A DNA stretch of 5,753 nt, from positions 1 through 5,753 of the forward strand of contig CALRHY010000049.1 of NCBI GenBank assembly GCA_943359495.1, read 5' to 3'. Shown here one piece after another: positions 1 to 4,819 of the stretch. Source of the DNA: Candidatus Uhrbacteria bacterium RIFOXYB12_FULL_58_10 (GTDB lineage Bacteria; Patescibacteriota; Patescibacteriia; 2-12-FULL-57-11). Both the position numbers and the translations under genes were made by a program. Position 1 is the first letter of the stretch. Each line of letters starts with the position of its first letter. Below the pieces are notes generated by a model, which had not been told where the DNA came from, did not search any database, and worked only from the letters and a program-made list of their open reading frames with translations.

Positions 1-1
1 C

Positions 2-412
2 TCTGTCGGTGTGGGCTTTCATACCCTTGAAGCGCGCGCCTACGACGACGTCGACAATCGTGGAACGGCAAAAATACAGATCAACATCACCGTTCCTGGA
101 CAAGAAGGTCCGAAGATCTTTTGGGCCGCACCGTCGCAAGGAGCAGTGCTGCAACGCGCGCAATTCCCGATCACCCTTTCGGCATCACTTGGCGATGCGG
201 CGAATATCACACGCCTCGACTTTGTCGCCGTCTCTGCAGACGGCAGCTACCGCAGCGCAGTCGGCTCCATAGAAAATCCAGGAACAAATATCTTGCTAAC
301 AAAGTGGCAACTTGCACCTTCGTCCGGAGCCTATTATCTCCACGTTGAACTGCAACAAAACGACGGCACCACCTACGTCTCGCCAGAACAGATCGCGGTG
401 ACGGTGCAATGA
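2..412 (+). CDS. C-terminal fragment of a secreted Ig-like (beta-sandwich) domain protein, possibly a penicillin-binding protein tail
   Basis: This is the 3' end of a gene whose start lies outside the window; the frame is open from base 2 to a TGA at 410-412 (136 codons). The first about 31 residues contain a G-x-HTLEARAYDD-x-DN pattern followed by alternating hydrophobic residues (IQINITV). This looks like the last strands of a bacterial Ig-like domain, as in tails that read 'GxHTLTARAYDxxGN'. Residues 38 to 136 look like a second beta-sandwich, rich in Ser, Ala and Thr, with no catalytic motif and no membrane segment. The protein is therefore probably extracytoplasmic. From memory, similar tails occur on class A penicillin-binding proteins of CPR bacteria, but no transglycosylase or transpeptidase motif falls in the window, so this is inference. 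The gene converges on dnaN and ends before a shared terminator. The GTG at 11 is internal and unlikely to be the true start. Confidence 0.6.
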   Translation, partial: SVGVGFHTLEARAYDDVDNRGTAKIQINITVPGQEGPKIFWAAPSQGAVLQRAQFPITLSASLGDAANITRLDFVAVSADGSYRSAVGSIENPGTNILLTKWQLAPSSGAYYLHVELQQNDGTTYVSPEQIAVTVQ

Positions 413-462
413 GAAATCACGCACTGTTGATGGTCCAGCACTTATGAAAGGCCCTTGGTAAC

Positions 463-496
463 AAAAAAACACTCCGACATCGTCGGAGTGTTTTTT
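463..496. terminator. Bidirectional intrinsic terminator between the Ig-like gene and dnaN
   Basis: A perfect 9-bp GC-containing stem (470-478 CACTCCGAC with 482-490 GTCGGAGTG) closes a 3-base loop (479-481). It is flanked by seven A on the left (463-469) and six T on the right (491-496). The A and T tracts can extend the stem and serve as the U-tract for transcripts in either direction. It lies 50 bases after the stop of the + strand gene and 12 bases beyond the dnaN stop on the - strand, so it should terminate both converging transcripts. Confidence 0.93.
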
Positions 497-508
497 GGAC
501 AAAAACGT

Positions 509-1657
509 TTATTGTCGAATAGGCATGACGATGTACAAGTAATTCGGTTTATCTCCTGCTGGCGTCAGGACACAGGGCGTTGCACTATCCACAAATTTAA
601 TTGCAACCTGTTCGGTATCAATTGCATTCACCCCTTCGAGCAAATAGCGGAAGTTCAATGTCACCATGTTATCCACTCCATCCACCTCTCCGAGCAAAAT
701 CGTCTCGTTTTCCCCAGTCTGACTGTCGGTAGAACGAAGGAGTAAACGCTTTCCTGCAGCATCAGCCGCAAGTTGAACGTCGTTGATGCCAGCGCGCGCA
801 AAAAGTGCTGAGGTTTTGACACCTTTCACCACTTCTTCGCGTCGTGCAAGGACCGTTGTCTTGGCATTTTCCGGGATAACCGCACGATATTCCGGATATT
901 TTCCTTCAATCGTCCGTGAGACGAGTTCGACGGTTTCGTAAAGAAATAAGACCTGATTATCAGCAACCACGATTTCGAGCGTCGCTTTTGCATCCGCCGC
1001 ATCCTTAAACGCACCAAGAATACGCGAAAGTTCGGCCATGGTTCTGCTCGGGACAATGATCGAGCGTTCCGGTTGCCCAGCACCTTCATGGAGCGCTATG
1101 CGGGCTTCTGCGAGGCGGTAGCTATCTGTGGCAGCCAAGATGAGTTCGCCAGCCGGGCCGTTCGGCTGAAAGCGGAGGAGGACTCCAGAAAGTTCTGGCC
1201 GCGACTCGTTAGCAGAAACCGCGAAAATAACCCGTCCAAGCGCGCGTCGAAAATCCGCGACTGGCACGCGATAGGCGCCCACGTGTTCAACTTTCGGGAT
1301 GAGAGGAAATTCCGTCGCAGCAATCCCTTTAATCTTCGTCTTTGTAGCCGCGCTTTCTACAGAAACGGTTTCGTTATGCAAAGCGACGTCCACCCGTTCG
1401 TTAGAAAGAAGGGAAACGTATTCAGCAAACAGTTTTGATGGGACAGTAAACTCACCGTCCTCATCCACCTTTCCGCGAACCGTTGCCGTCACCGCGATCT
1501 CAAGGTTCGTTGTCGTCAGCTTTATCGTCTTGTCAGCAACACGGACAAGTACGTTGCTCAAGATAGGCAAGTTCACATTTTTGATCGCTCCATGGGAAAC
1601 GATCTGGAGTCCTTGGTGGAGATTCTCTTGTGTGCAGGAAAACTTCATAACACTCAT
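509..1657 (-). CDS. dnaN: DNA polymerase III subunit beta (sliding clamp)
   Basis: This is the ring-shaped processivity clamp that tethers DNA polymerase III to DNA and serves as a docking hub for replication and repair proteins. At 382 residues it is close to the usual 365-380. Family landmarks in order are LPILSNVLV (30-38), RPELSGVLLRF (153-163), ATDSYRLAEARI (176-187), SRTIEGKYPEYRAVIP (247-262), NFRYLLEGVNAI (335-346) and the C-terminal YLYIVMPIRQ (373-382), whose VMP-x-R end lines the partner-binding pocket. Two starts compete: ATG at 1657 (MSVMKFSC) and ATG at 1648 (MKFSC). The family usually begins at MKF, so 1648 is equally plausible. Neither has a Shine-Dalgarno sequence; the bases just upstream are pyrimidine-rich. 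It follows dnaA on the same strand after 259 bases and may be co-transcribed with it, since I found no convincing separate promoter. It ends at the shared terminator. Confidence 0.98.
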   Translation of the reverse strand: MSVMKFSCTQENLHQGLQIVSHGAIKNVNLPILSNVLVRVADKTIKLTTTNLEIAVTATVRGKVDEDGEFTVPSKLFAEYVSLLSNERVDVALHNETVSVESAATKTKIKGIAATEFPLIPKVEHVGAYRVPVADFRRALGRVIFAVSANESRPELSGVLLRFQPNGPAGELILAATDSYRLAEARIALHEGAGQPERSIIVPSRTMAELSRILGAFKDAADAKATLEIVVADNQVLFLYETVELVSRTIEGKYPEYRAVIPENAKTTVLARREEVVKGVKTSALFARAGINDVQLAADAAGKRLLLRSTDSQTGENETILLGEVDGVDNMVTLNFRYLLEGVNAIDTEQVAIKFVDSATPCVLTPAGDKPNYLYIVMPIRQ

Positions 1658-1675
1658 CGAAAAAGAAATATCGTA

Positions 1676-1707
1676 GGTGGTGGTGGTAGGGGGTGTGGAT
1701 GGGGTGG
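1676..1707 (+). other. G-rich tract with quadruplex potential beside dnaN
   Basis: 22 of 32 bases are G and none is C. Four GG runs separated by single T (1676-1686) are followed by runs of five G (1689-1693), two, four and two. The + strand, which is the template strand for dnaN, could form a two-layer quadruplex. The - strand and the mRNA are correspondingly C/A-rich. The tract overlaps the DnaA-box-like site at 1703-1711. Folding is a prediction only. Confidence 0.5.
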
Positions 1708-1711
1708 ATAA
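1703..1711 (-). promoter_or_regulatory. DnaA box (8/9)
   Basis: The + strand reads GGTGGATAA. On the - strand this is TTATCCACC, one mismatch at the last base from TTATCCACA. A 7/9 site (TGTGGATGG, 1694-1702) lies directly beside it in the same orientation. Confidence 0.55.
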
Positions 1712-1818
1712 GCACTAAGAGCGAGTCAAAGACGTCTCTTTGTGTTACACCGCCCGTGGATACCCTGTGGCGCAAGGTGTGGTTGTATTGTGCATGCTTT
1801 CGCTGTTTGTCTTTTTGT

Positions 1819-1827
1819 TGTGGGTAA
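1819..1827 (-). promoter_or_regulatory. DnaA box (8/9, weaker base)
   Basis: The + strand reads TGTGGGTAA, so the - strand is TTACCCACA. The single mismatch from TTATCCACA is at the fourth base, a normally conserved T, so binding may be weak. Confidence 0.4.
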
Positions 1828-1871
1828 CGTGTCGTTTCTTCCACACGCAATCCTCACAAAAAGTGGCTTGT

Positions 1872-1901
1872 TGTGCACGGTTTATCCACGTCCTGTGCAC
1901 A
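1872..1901. repeat. Inverted repeat with a DnaA box in its loop
   Basis: TGTGCAC (1872-1878) plus GG (1879-1880) pairs with CC (1892-1893) plus GTGCACA (1895-1901). This gives nine pairs with T1894 bulged and an 11-base loop (1881-1891) that contains TTATCCACG. Each arm also carries the self-palindrome GTGCAC. It begins 16 bases past the dnaA stop, so in the dnaA transcript it would be a hairpin near the 3' end. The nearest U-run (T5 on the - strand, complement of 1857-1861) is about ten bases beyond the stem, so it is not a canonical terminator. Confidence 0.6.
1882..1890 (+). promoter_or_regulatory. DnaA box (8/9) in hairpin loop
   Basis: TTATCCACG differs from TTATCCACA only at the last base. 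It sits in the loop of the inverted repeat at 1872-1901 and is oriented opposite to the other two strong sites in this gap. Confidence 0.6.
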
Positions 1902-1916
1902 GACGACGCCGACAGA

Positions 1917-3332
1917 TTACCATGTTTTTGTCGCCACTCCGTACAGCTGTTCTTTCAGGGCATCCAGGTCTGCACGAAGCTTGGCGTCTTTTTCTATCTC
2001 TTTCTTAATCTTATCGCAGGCGTGCATGGCAGTCGTATGGTCGCGGCCGCCGAGCTCGTTGCCGATCGTTGGGAACGAACACTTGAGTTCCATTCGCAAC
2101 AAATACATGGTGATTTGTCGAGGAAAAGCCAGCTTTTTTTCGCGGCTCTTGCCCAGAAGATCTTCCATGCTGATATCAAAGTACGTAGAAACCGCCTGGA
2201 GCACGTGTTTGCTGGTCACGGATTTCTTAGCCTGACTTTGGGTGATCCCGGCCAGCACTTCGCGGACCGACTCTGGTGTTGGAGCGAGGTGGTGGAATTC
2301 GTGGTGGGCGATGACGCGGTTCAGGGCGCCTTCGAGTTCGCGGACGTTAGTTTGGACGATATCGGCAATCACCGAAAGGATTTCGCGAGAAAGAGTGGCG
2401 TTTCGTTCTTGACACTTTGCTGAAAGGATAGCAACGCGCGTTTCAAGATCGGGTGAGGAAATATCAGCAGTCAGACCGCATTCAAGACGCGAACGAACAC
2501 GTTCCTCGAGCGCTCCAATCGCTTTTGGTGGACGATCGGAGGTCAGAACGACCTGTTTGTTCGTTTGATGGAGTGCATTAAAGGTGTGAAAGAACTCTTC
2601 TTGAGTGCCTTCTTTGCCAGTGATGAACTGAACGTCGTCGATGAGCAGAAGATCGACAGTGCGGTAGCGGTCTTTGAATTCTTTGGCGTGTCCACTCCGA
2701 ACGGCGCTAATAAAGTCATTAATAAACTGCTCGCAGGTGACGTAGAGGACTTTGCAGCGCGGGTTGCGTTCAAGCAAACGGTGGCCAATTGCTTGGATAA
2801 GGTGCGTTTTTCCAAGTCCGACACCGCCGTAGATGAAATAGGGGTTGTATTTGACGCCTGGATGTTCGGCGACGGCGAGCGCGGCTGCATGGGCCATTTC
2901 ATTTCCTTTTCCAACAATGAAGTTGGCGAAGGTATAACCGGTGCGTAGACCAAACTCATCCACACCGCCGTTTCGAGGCACCGCAACCTCAGCTGCTGGG
3001 GTAATAGGTTCTTCGACAGGCCGTGCAGCTGCTCGGTCAGCGATGATCACCTGTGTTGCTTGGGTTTCTGCAGGACGGGCGTCTACTTTATATAACACTT
3101 CGCGGATCGGCGCGTTCAGGATATTCTGAAGCGTTTTTATGATCGCGGTGTGGTACTTTTTTTCTATATAAAGCTTGGTAAACGCGTTGGGTACGCTTAC
3201 AACCACCTTTCCGCCCTCGAGTGCGGAAATAAAAGTATTCTTAAACCAGGTGGTAAAATTGGCTTTGGAAATAGTCAGTTCCAGCTCTCCAAGGGTTGCT
3301 TGCCAGAGTTGGCTCGCGGTCATCTCATTCAT
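1917..3332 (-). CDS. dnaA: Chromosomal replication initiator protein DnaA
   Basis: This is the AAA+ initiator that binds DnaA boxes, opens oriC and recruits the replicative helicase. At 471 residues it has the full family length. Domain I (about 1-80) includes the W-containing helices SQLWQATL and FTTWFKNTF. A short Ala/Pro/Glu-rich linker (about 86-125) follows. The AAA+ domain has Walker A GGVGLGKTH (169-177), Walker B LLLIDDVQF (228-236), sensor I VVLTSD (261-266), the arginine-finger segment EERVRSRLECGL (276-287, R282 being the probable finger) and sensor II VRELEGAL (330-337). Domain IV carries the DNA-binding signature IGNELGGRDHTTAMHAC (423-439). Start ATG 3332 is used; ATG 3323 (fourth codon) is an alternative, and neither has a Shine-Dalgarno sequence. 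The arginine-finger segment reads SRLECGL where most family members have SRFEWGL or SRFGWGL. Regulation is probably autoregulatory through a DnaA box next to its promoter. Confidence 0.99.
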   Translation of the reverse strand: MNEMTASQLWQATLGELELTISKANFTTWFKNTFISALEGGKVVVSVPNAFTKLYIEKKYHTAIIKTLQNILNAPIREVLYKVDARPAETQATQVIIADRAAARPVEEPITPAAEVAVPRNGGVDEFGLRTGYTFANFIVGKGNEMAHAAALAVAEHPGVKYNPYFIYGGVGLGKTHLIQAIGHRLLERNPRCKVLYVTCEQFINDFISAVRSGHAKEFKDRYRTVDLLLIDDVQFITGKEGTQEEFFHTFNALHQTNKQVVLTSDRPPKAIGALEERVRSRLECGLTADISSPDLETRVAILSAKCQERNATLSREILSVIADIVQTNVRELEGALNRVIAHHEFHHLAPTPESVREVLAGITQSQAKKSVTSKHVLQAVSTYFDISMEDLLGKSREKKLAFPRQITMYLLRMELKCSFPTIGNELGGRDHTTAMHACDKIKKEIEKDAKLRADLDALKEQLYGVATKTW

Positions 3333-3373
3333 GCGTTTGGGGGCTAAAACGCAGTTTTTTCTGAAGCTTTTCG

Positions 3374-3382
3374 ACTATAACA
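3374..3382 (-). promoter_or_regulatory. Putative dnaA promoter (extended -10)
   Basis: On the - strand the sequence reads TGTTATAGT, matching the extended -10 consensus TGnTATAAT with one mismatch. It would start transcription near 3367, giving a leader of about 35 bases. No good -35 is present, which fits an extended -10 promoter. The DnaA-box-like site at 3386-3394 lies four bases upstream, within the spacer. Confidence 0.5.
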
Positions 3383-3385
3383 CAC

Positions 3386-3394
3386 TTGTCCACA
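3386..3394 (+). promoter_or_regulatory. DnaA box (8/9), likely dnaA autoregulatory site
   Basis: TTGTCCACA differs from TTATCCACA only at the third base. Its position immediately upstream of the putative dnaA -10 would let bound DnaA block RNA polymerase. Confidence 0.55.
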
Positions 3395-3418
3395 GATGCA
3401 ATAAAGGTGGAAACGGGT

Positions 3419-3439
3419 ATATCTTGTGGATATCTTGTG
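3419..3439 (+). repeat. 11-base-period direct repeat overlapping a DnaA-box-like site
   Basis: ATATCTTGTG occurs at 3419-3428 and again, identically, at 3430-3439. The two copies sit 11 bases apart, about one helical turn. The junction contains TGTGGATAT (3425-3433). Confidence 0.7.
3425..3433 (-). promoter_or_regulatory. DnaA box (8/9)
   Basis: The + strand reads TGTGGATAT. The - strand is ATATCCACA, one mismatch at the first base from TTATCCACA. Confidence 0.5.
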
Positions 3440-3487
3440 TACAGCAAGGGAAAAGAGGTCTTGCGTGATAAAGAATGGGGTGTAGTA

Positions 3488-3516
3488 TTGCCATTTTTTA
3501 GGAAAGAAGCTAGAAT
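3488..3516 (+). promoter_or_regulatory. rpmH promoter (-35 / -10)
   Basis: TTGCCA (3488-3493, 5/6 to TTGACA) and TAGAAT (3511-3516, 5/6 to TATAAT) are separated by exactly 17 bases. Transcription would start near 3523, leaving a leader of about 24 bases before the rpmH ATG. No comparable promoter was found before rnpA or yidD, so this one probably drives the three-gene string. Confidence 0.7.
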
Positions 3517-3546
3517 GCTGTCATTACGTATTTAGTTATCCCTGCT

Positions 3547-3687
3547 ATGCCGAAGCGAACATTCCAACCAAAGAAGCGCGCTCGCGCACGGACCCACGGT
3601 TTCCGTGTCCGCATGCGGACCAAGGATGGCCGCGCTGTGCTCGCACGACGCCGCGCCAAGGGCCGCAAGCGCGTGAGCGTACAGTAA
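3547..3687 (+). CDS. rpmH: 50S ribosomal protein bL34
   Basis: This 46-residue, strongly basic protein of the large ribosomal subunit starts MPKRTFQPKKRARARTHGF and ends with the conserved RRRAKGRKRVSV segment. It matches the bL34 family along its whole length. The family is normally 44-50 residues, so the gene is complete. Start ATG 3547, stop TAA 3685-3687. The family begins at M-x-RTFQP, so the start is secure even though no Shine-Dalgarno sequence precedes it. It diverges from dnaA and is followed 97 bases later by rnpA, the standard bacterial order. Confidence 0.97.
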   Translation: MPKRTFQPKKRARARTHGFRVRMRTKDGRAVLARRRAKGRKRVSVQ

Positions 3688-3690
3688 ACA

Positions 3691-3760
3691 GCGAAATGCG
3701 AAACGCGTAATGCAAAACGTCGATATCGACGGGATTCGCGTTACGAGTTTCGCATTTTGT
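3691..3760. repeat. Composite palindromic repeat between rpmH and rnpA
   Basis: Two tandem 14-base units (3691-3704 and 3705-3718, 12 of 14 identical, pattern GCGNAATGCNAAAC) are followed by the palindrome CGTCGATATCGACG (3718-3731). After it come two inverted, more diverged units (about 3733-3746 and 3747-3760). Together they form a long imperfect hairpin. AAATGCGAAAC (3694-3704) pairs with GTTTCGCATTT (3747-3757), CGTAA (3706-3710) with TTACG (3741-3745), then 3711-3713 with 3738-3740, with the central palindrome as the tip. The outer stem ends in a short T-run (3755-3758). It may act on rpmH/rnpA mRNA (stability, or partial termination), or it may be a dispersed intergenic repeat; copy number elsewhere cannot be seen here. 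Confidence 0.75.
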
Positions 3761-3784
3761 TCTCGAGCGCGTTTTGCAACACCT

Positions 3785-4147
3785 ATGTTGCCTCCAGCAC
3801 ATCGATTGCGAAAGACAAAAGAGATCGAGCACGTCTGGAAACGTGGTCGGTCTTTTTTTGCGCCAACCATCCAGTGCAAGATCGTCGCCGGGAGTGACCC
3901 TGCCGCACCGACAAAAATTGCTTTTGTTATTGGAACAAAAATAGACAAGCGCGCTGTGCGACGGAATCTGTGGAAACGTCGTGCCCGCGAAGTGTTGCGT
4001 GCACACATCGCAGAAATTATGACCGGGTTGGATATTGTCATCTCGGCAAAAAAAGGTGCAGTCGACGTTTCCTTTGCCGATATGGAAAAAATGTTGGTCG
4101 GCCTTTTACGCAGCGCCCGCGTATTACGCCAATCACCAAACATATAA
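3785..4147 (+). CDS. rnpA: Ribonuclease P protein component
   Basis: This is the small basic protein that assists the RNase P RNA in cutting 5' leaders from precursor tRNAs. From ATG 3785 it has 120 residues, within the usual 105-130. It opens with the family's MLPPAHRLRKTKEIEHVWKRGRSF pattern (short N-terminal Leu-Pro, then a basic helix). It contains the RNA-binding RNR-type segment KRAVRRNLWKRRARE (55-69), followed by the GLDIVISAKKGA strand (81-92). An in-frame ATG at 3710 would add 25 residues, but those codons come from the palindromic repeat and have no family counterpart, so 3785 is preferred. No Shine-Dalgarno sequence is visible at either. It lies 97 bases after rpmH and 51 bases before yidD, and is probably expressed with both. 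Confidence 0.96.
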   Translation: MLPPAHRLRKTKEIEHVWKRGRSFFAPTIQCKIVAGSDPAAPTKIAFVIGTKIDKRAVRRNLWKRRAREVLRAHIAEIMTGLDIVISAKKGAVDVSFADMEKMLVGLLRSARVLRQSPNI

Positions 4148-4198
4148 CGCGGATCCTATCGGCGTTTCATTTTATGTGTTTTGCGATTTGTGTTTCTT

Positions 4199-4459
4199 AT
4201 GAATAGATTCTCTGCCTCCGTCCGCTGGACCGTACTTCGTGTCATCCGCCTGTATCAAAAAACGCTTTCGCTCGATCACGGTTTTTTGCGTCACGCTGTC
4301 CCGTCTAACGGCCGTTGCCGTTACTATCCCACCTGCTCAGAATACGGTTATCAGGCAGTTGAACGCTTCGGCCTTTTCCGCGGCGGTTTTTTGACACTTC
4401 GCCGCGTCCTGCGCTGCCATCCGTACGCGAAGGGTGGGGTGGATGAAGTGCCGAAATAA
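4199..4459 (+). CDS. yidD: YidD family membrane protein insertion efficiency factor
   Basis: YidD is a small inner-membrane-associated protein thought to help YidC insert proteins into the membrane. The 86-residue product shows the family core: VIRLYQKTLS (15-24), CRYYPTCSEYGYQAVERFG (40-58), a GLFRGGFLTLRRVLRCHP helix (58-75) and a closing GGVDEVP. Conserved cysteines are C40, C46 and C73. The segment between LS and the first Cys (DHGFLRHAVPSNGR) is longer than in E. coli-type YidD, which I associate with CPR versions. ATG 4199 is chosen; a TTG at 4181 in the same frame would add six residues. No Shine-Dalgarno sequence precedes either. It follows rnpA as usual, but the next gene is not yidC. 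Confidence 0.95.
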   Translation: MNRFSASVRWTVLRVIRLYQKTLSLDHGFLRHAVPSNGRCRYYPTCSEYGYQAVERFGLFRGGFLTLRRVLRCHPYAKGGVDEVPK

Positions 4460-4484
4460 AATTTGATGCAGACCCGCAGTGTAC

Positions 4485-4760
4485 TTATAGTAGCGTCGGC
4501 GAAAGGAGGTCGTGAACTGCTTTTTCAGAAACGCCGGCGATCGAAAGTCGTTTGATTCGTGCCGATGCTCCAGAGATGATTGTGATCATGCTTTGGGGAA
4601 CATGCAGCAGTGAAGCAAGAAAGCGTATCAGCTCTTCGTTGGCTTTTCCATCGACCGGCGGTGCAGCGAGTTTGATGCACAACATGCTTTCTCGCCAGCC
4701 AGCGATTTGTGTATGTTTTGCACGAGGTGTGACGCGGACGATAAGTGTTGTAGAAACCAC
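4485..4760 (-). CDS. DUF167 / YggU family protein
   Basis: A 91-residue cytoplasmic protein of the YggU (DUF167) family, whose biochemical role is not established. Family features are the opening strand LIVRVTPRAKHTQIAGW (6-22), the signature IKLAAPPVDGKANEELIRFLA (29-49), then an S-x-(I/V)-x-I-x-SG strand (ITIISGASARIKRLSI, 59-74). The start is GTG 4760. An in-frame TAA three codons upstream (complement of 4767-4769) leaves only ATT (4764-4766), TTT and GTG as possible first codons, so the gene is essentially full length. No Shine-Dalgarno sequence is seen. On the - strand TACAAT (complement of 4791-4796) could be a -10 but has no good -35. It converges on yidD with a 25-base gap and no clear terminator. 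No functional link to its neighbours is implied. Confidence 0.93.
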   Translation of the reverse strand: MVSTTLIVRVTPRAKHTQIAGWRESMLCIKLAAPPVDGKANEELIRFLASLLHVPQSMITIISGASARIKRLSIAGVSEKAVHDLLSPTLL

Positions 4761-4819
4761 AAAAATTTATCAAAGCACACGCCTGTCAAAATTGTAGTCT
4801 TGAGTCATATGCAAATGCA

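Larger units (their letters stand above)
1658..1916. other. dnaN-dnaA intergenic region, candidate part of oriC
   Basis: This 259-base stretch has no convincing reading frame. It holds three 8/9 matches to the DnaA box TTATCCACA (1703-1711, 1819-1827, 1882-1890) and weaker 7/9 matches at 1694-1702, 1755-1763 and 1837-1845. It also has a G-rich tract at 1676-1707, a small hairpin at 1727-1742 (CAAAGA / TCTTTG around CGTC) and a larger hairpin at 1872-1901. The dnaA-dnaN gap is a common oriC position in bacteria. No long AT-rich unwinding element is obvious. The most AT-rich part is the short 1658-1672 segment next to dnaN. The origin call is inference from box density and context. Confidence 0.6.
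3333..3546. other. Divergent dnaA-rpmH intergenic region, candidate part of oriC
   Basis: This 214-base non-coding gap separates the - strand dnaA and the + strand rpmH. It holds two 8/9 DnaA-box-like sites (3386-3394 and 3425-3433), an 11-base-spaced direct repeat (3419-3439), a putative extended -10 for dnaA and a good promoter for rpmH. The rpmH-dnaA gap is a known location for bacterial origins, so oriC may be here, in the dnaN-dnaA gap, or split across dnaA. Confidence 0.6.

Noticed and set aside
585..677. Two 8/9 DnaA-box matches inside dnaN (585-593 CTATCCACA, 669-677 TTATCCACT)
   Set aside because: They lie in conserved coding sequence. About one 8/9 match per 5 kb is expected by chance, so they are not called as sites, though they could add to the origin cluster.
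1719..1726. TTGACT -35-like hexamer on the - strand (complement of AGTCAA, 1725-1730) as a dnaN promoter
   Set aside because: No acceptable -10 lies 15-19 bases downstream, so a separate dnaN promoter is not supported.
1740..2423. Long + strand open frame of 227 codons opposite dnaA and the dnaN-dnaA gap
   Set aside because: It lies mostly antisense to the unmistakable dnaA frame and shows no recognisable domain. It is a shadow of dnaA codon usage.
2956..2964. 8/9 DnaA-box match inside dnaA (TCATCCACA)
   Set aside because: A single match in coding sequence, compatible with chance.
3535..3543. TTATCCCTG just before rpmH as a DnaA box
   Set aside because: Only 6 of 9 bases match, and the conserved CACA end is missing.
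3532..4143. 203-codon - strand open frame opposite rpmH and rnpA
   Set aside because: It is antisense to two certain genes. It is Arg/Ala/Cys-rich with no family pattern.
4460..4484. Possible terminator between yidD and the DUF167 gene
   Set aside because: The 25 bases contain no stable stem followed by a T-run in either direction.
4784..4789. Perfect TTGACA on the - strand before the DUF167 gene
   Set aside because: No -10 hexamer is present at the right spacing before the GTG start; the only TACAAT nearby lies upstream of it.
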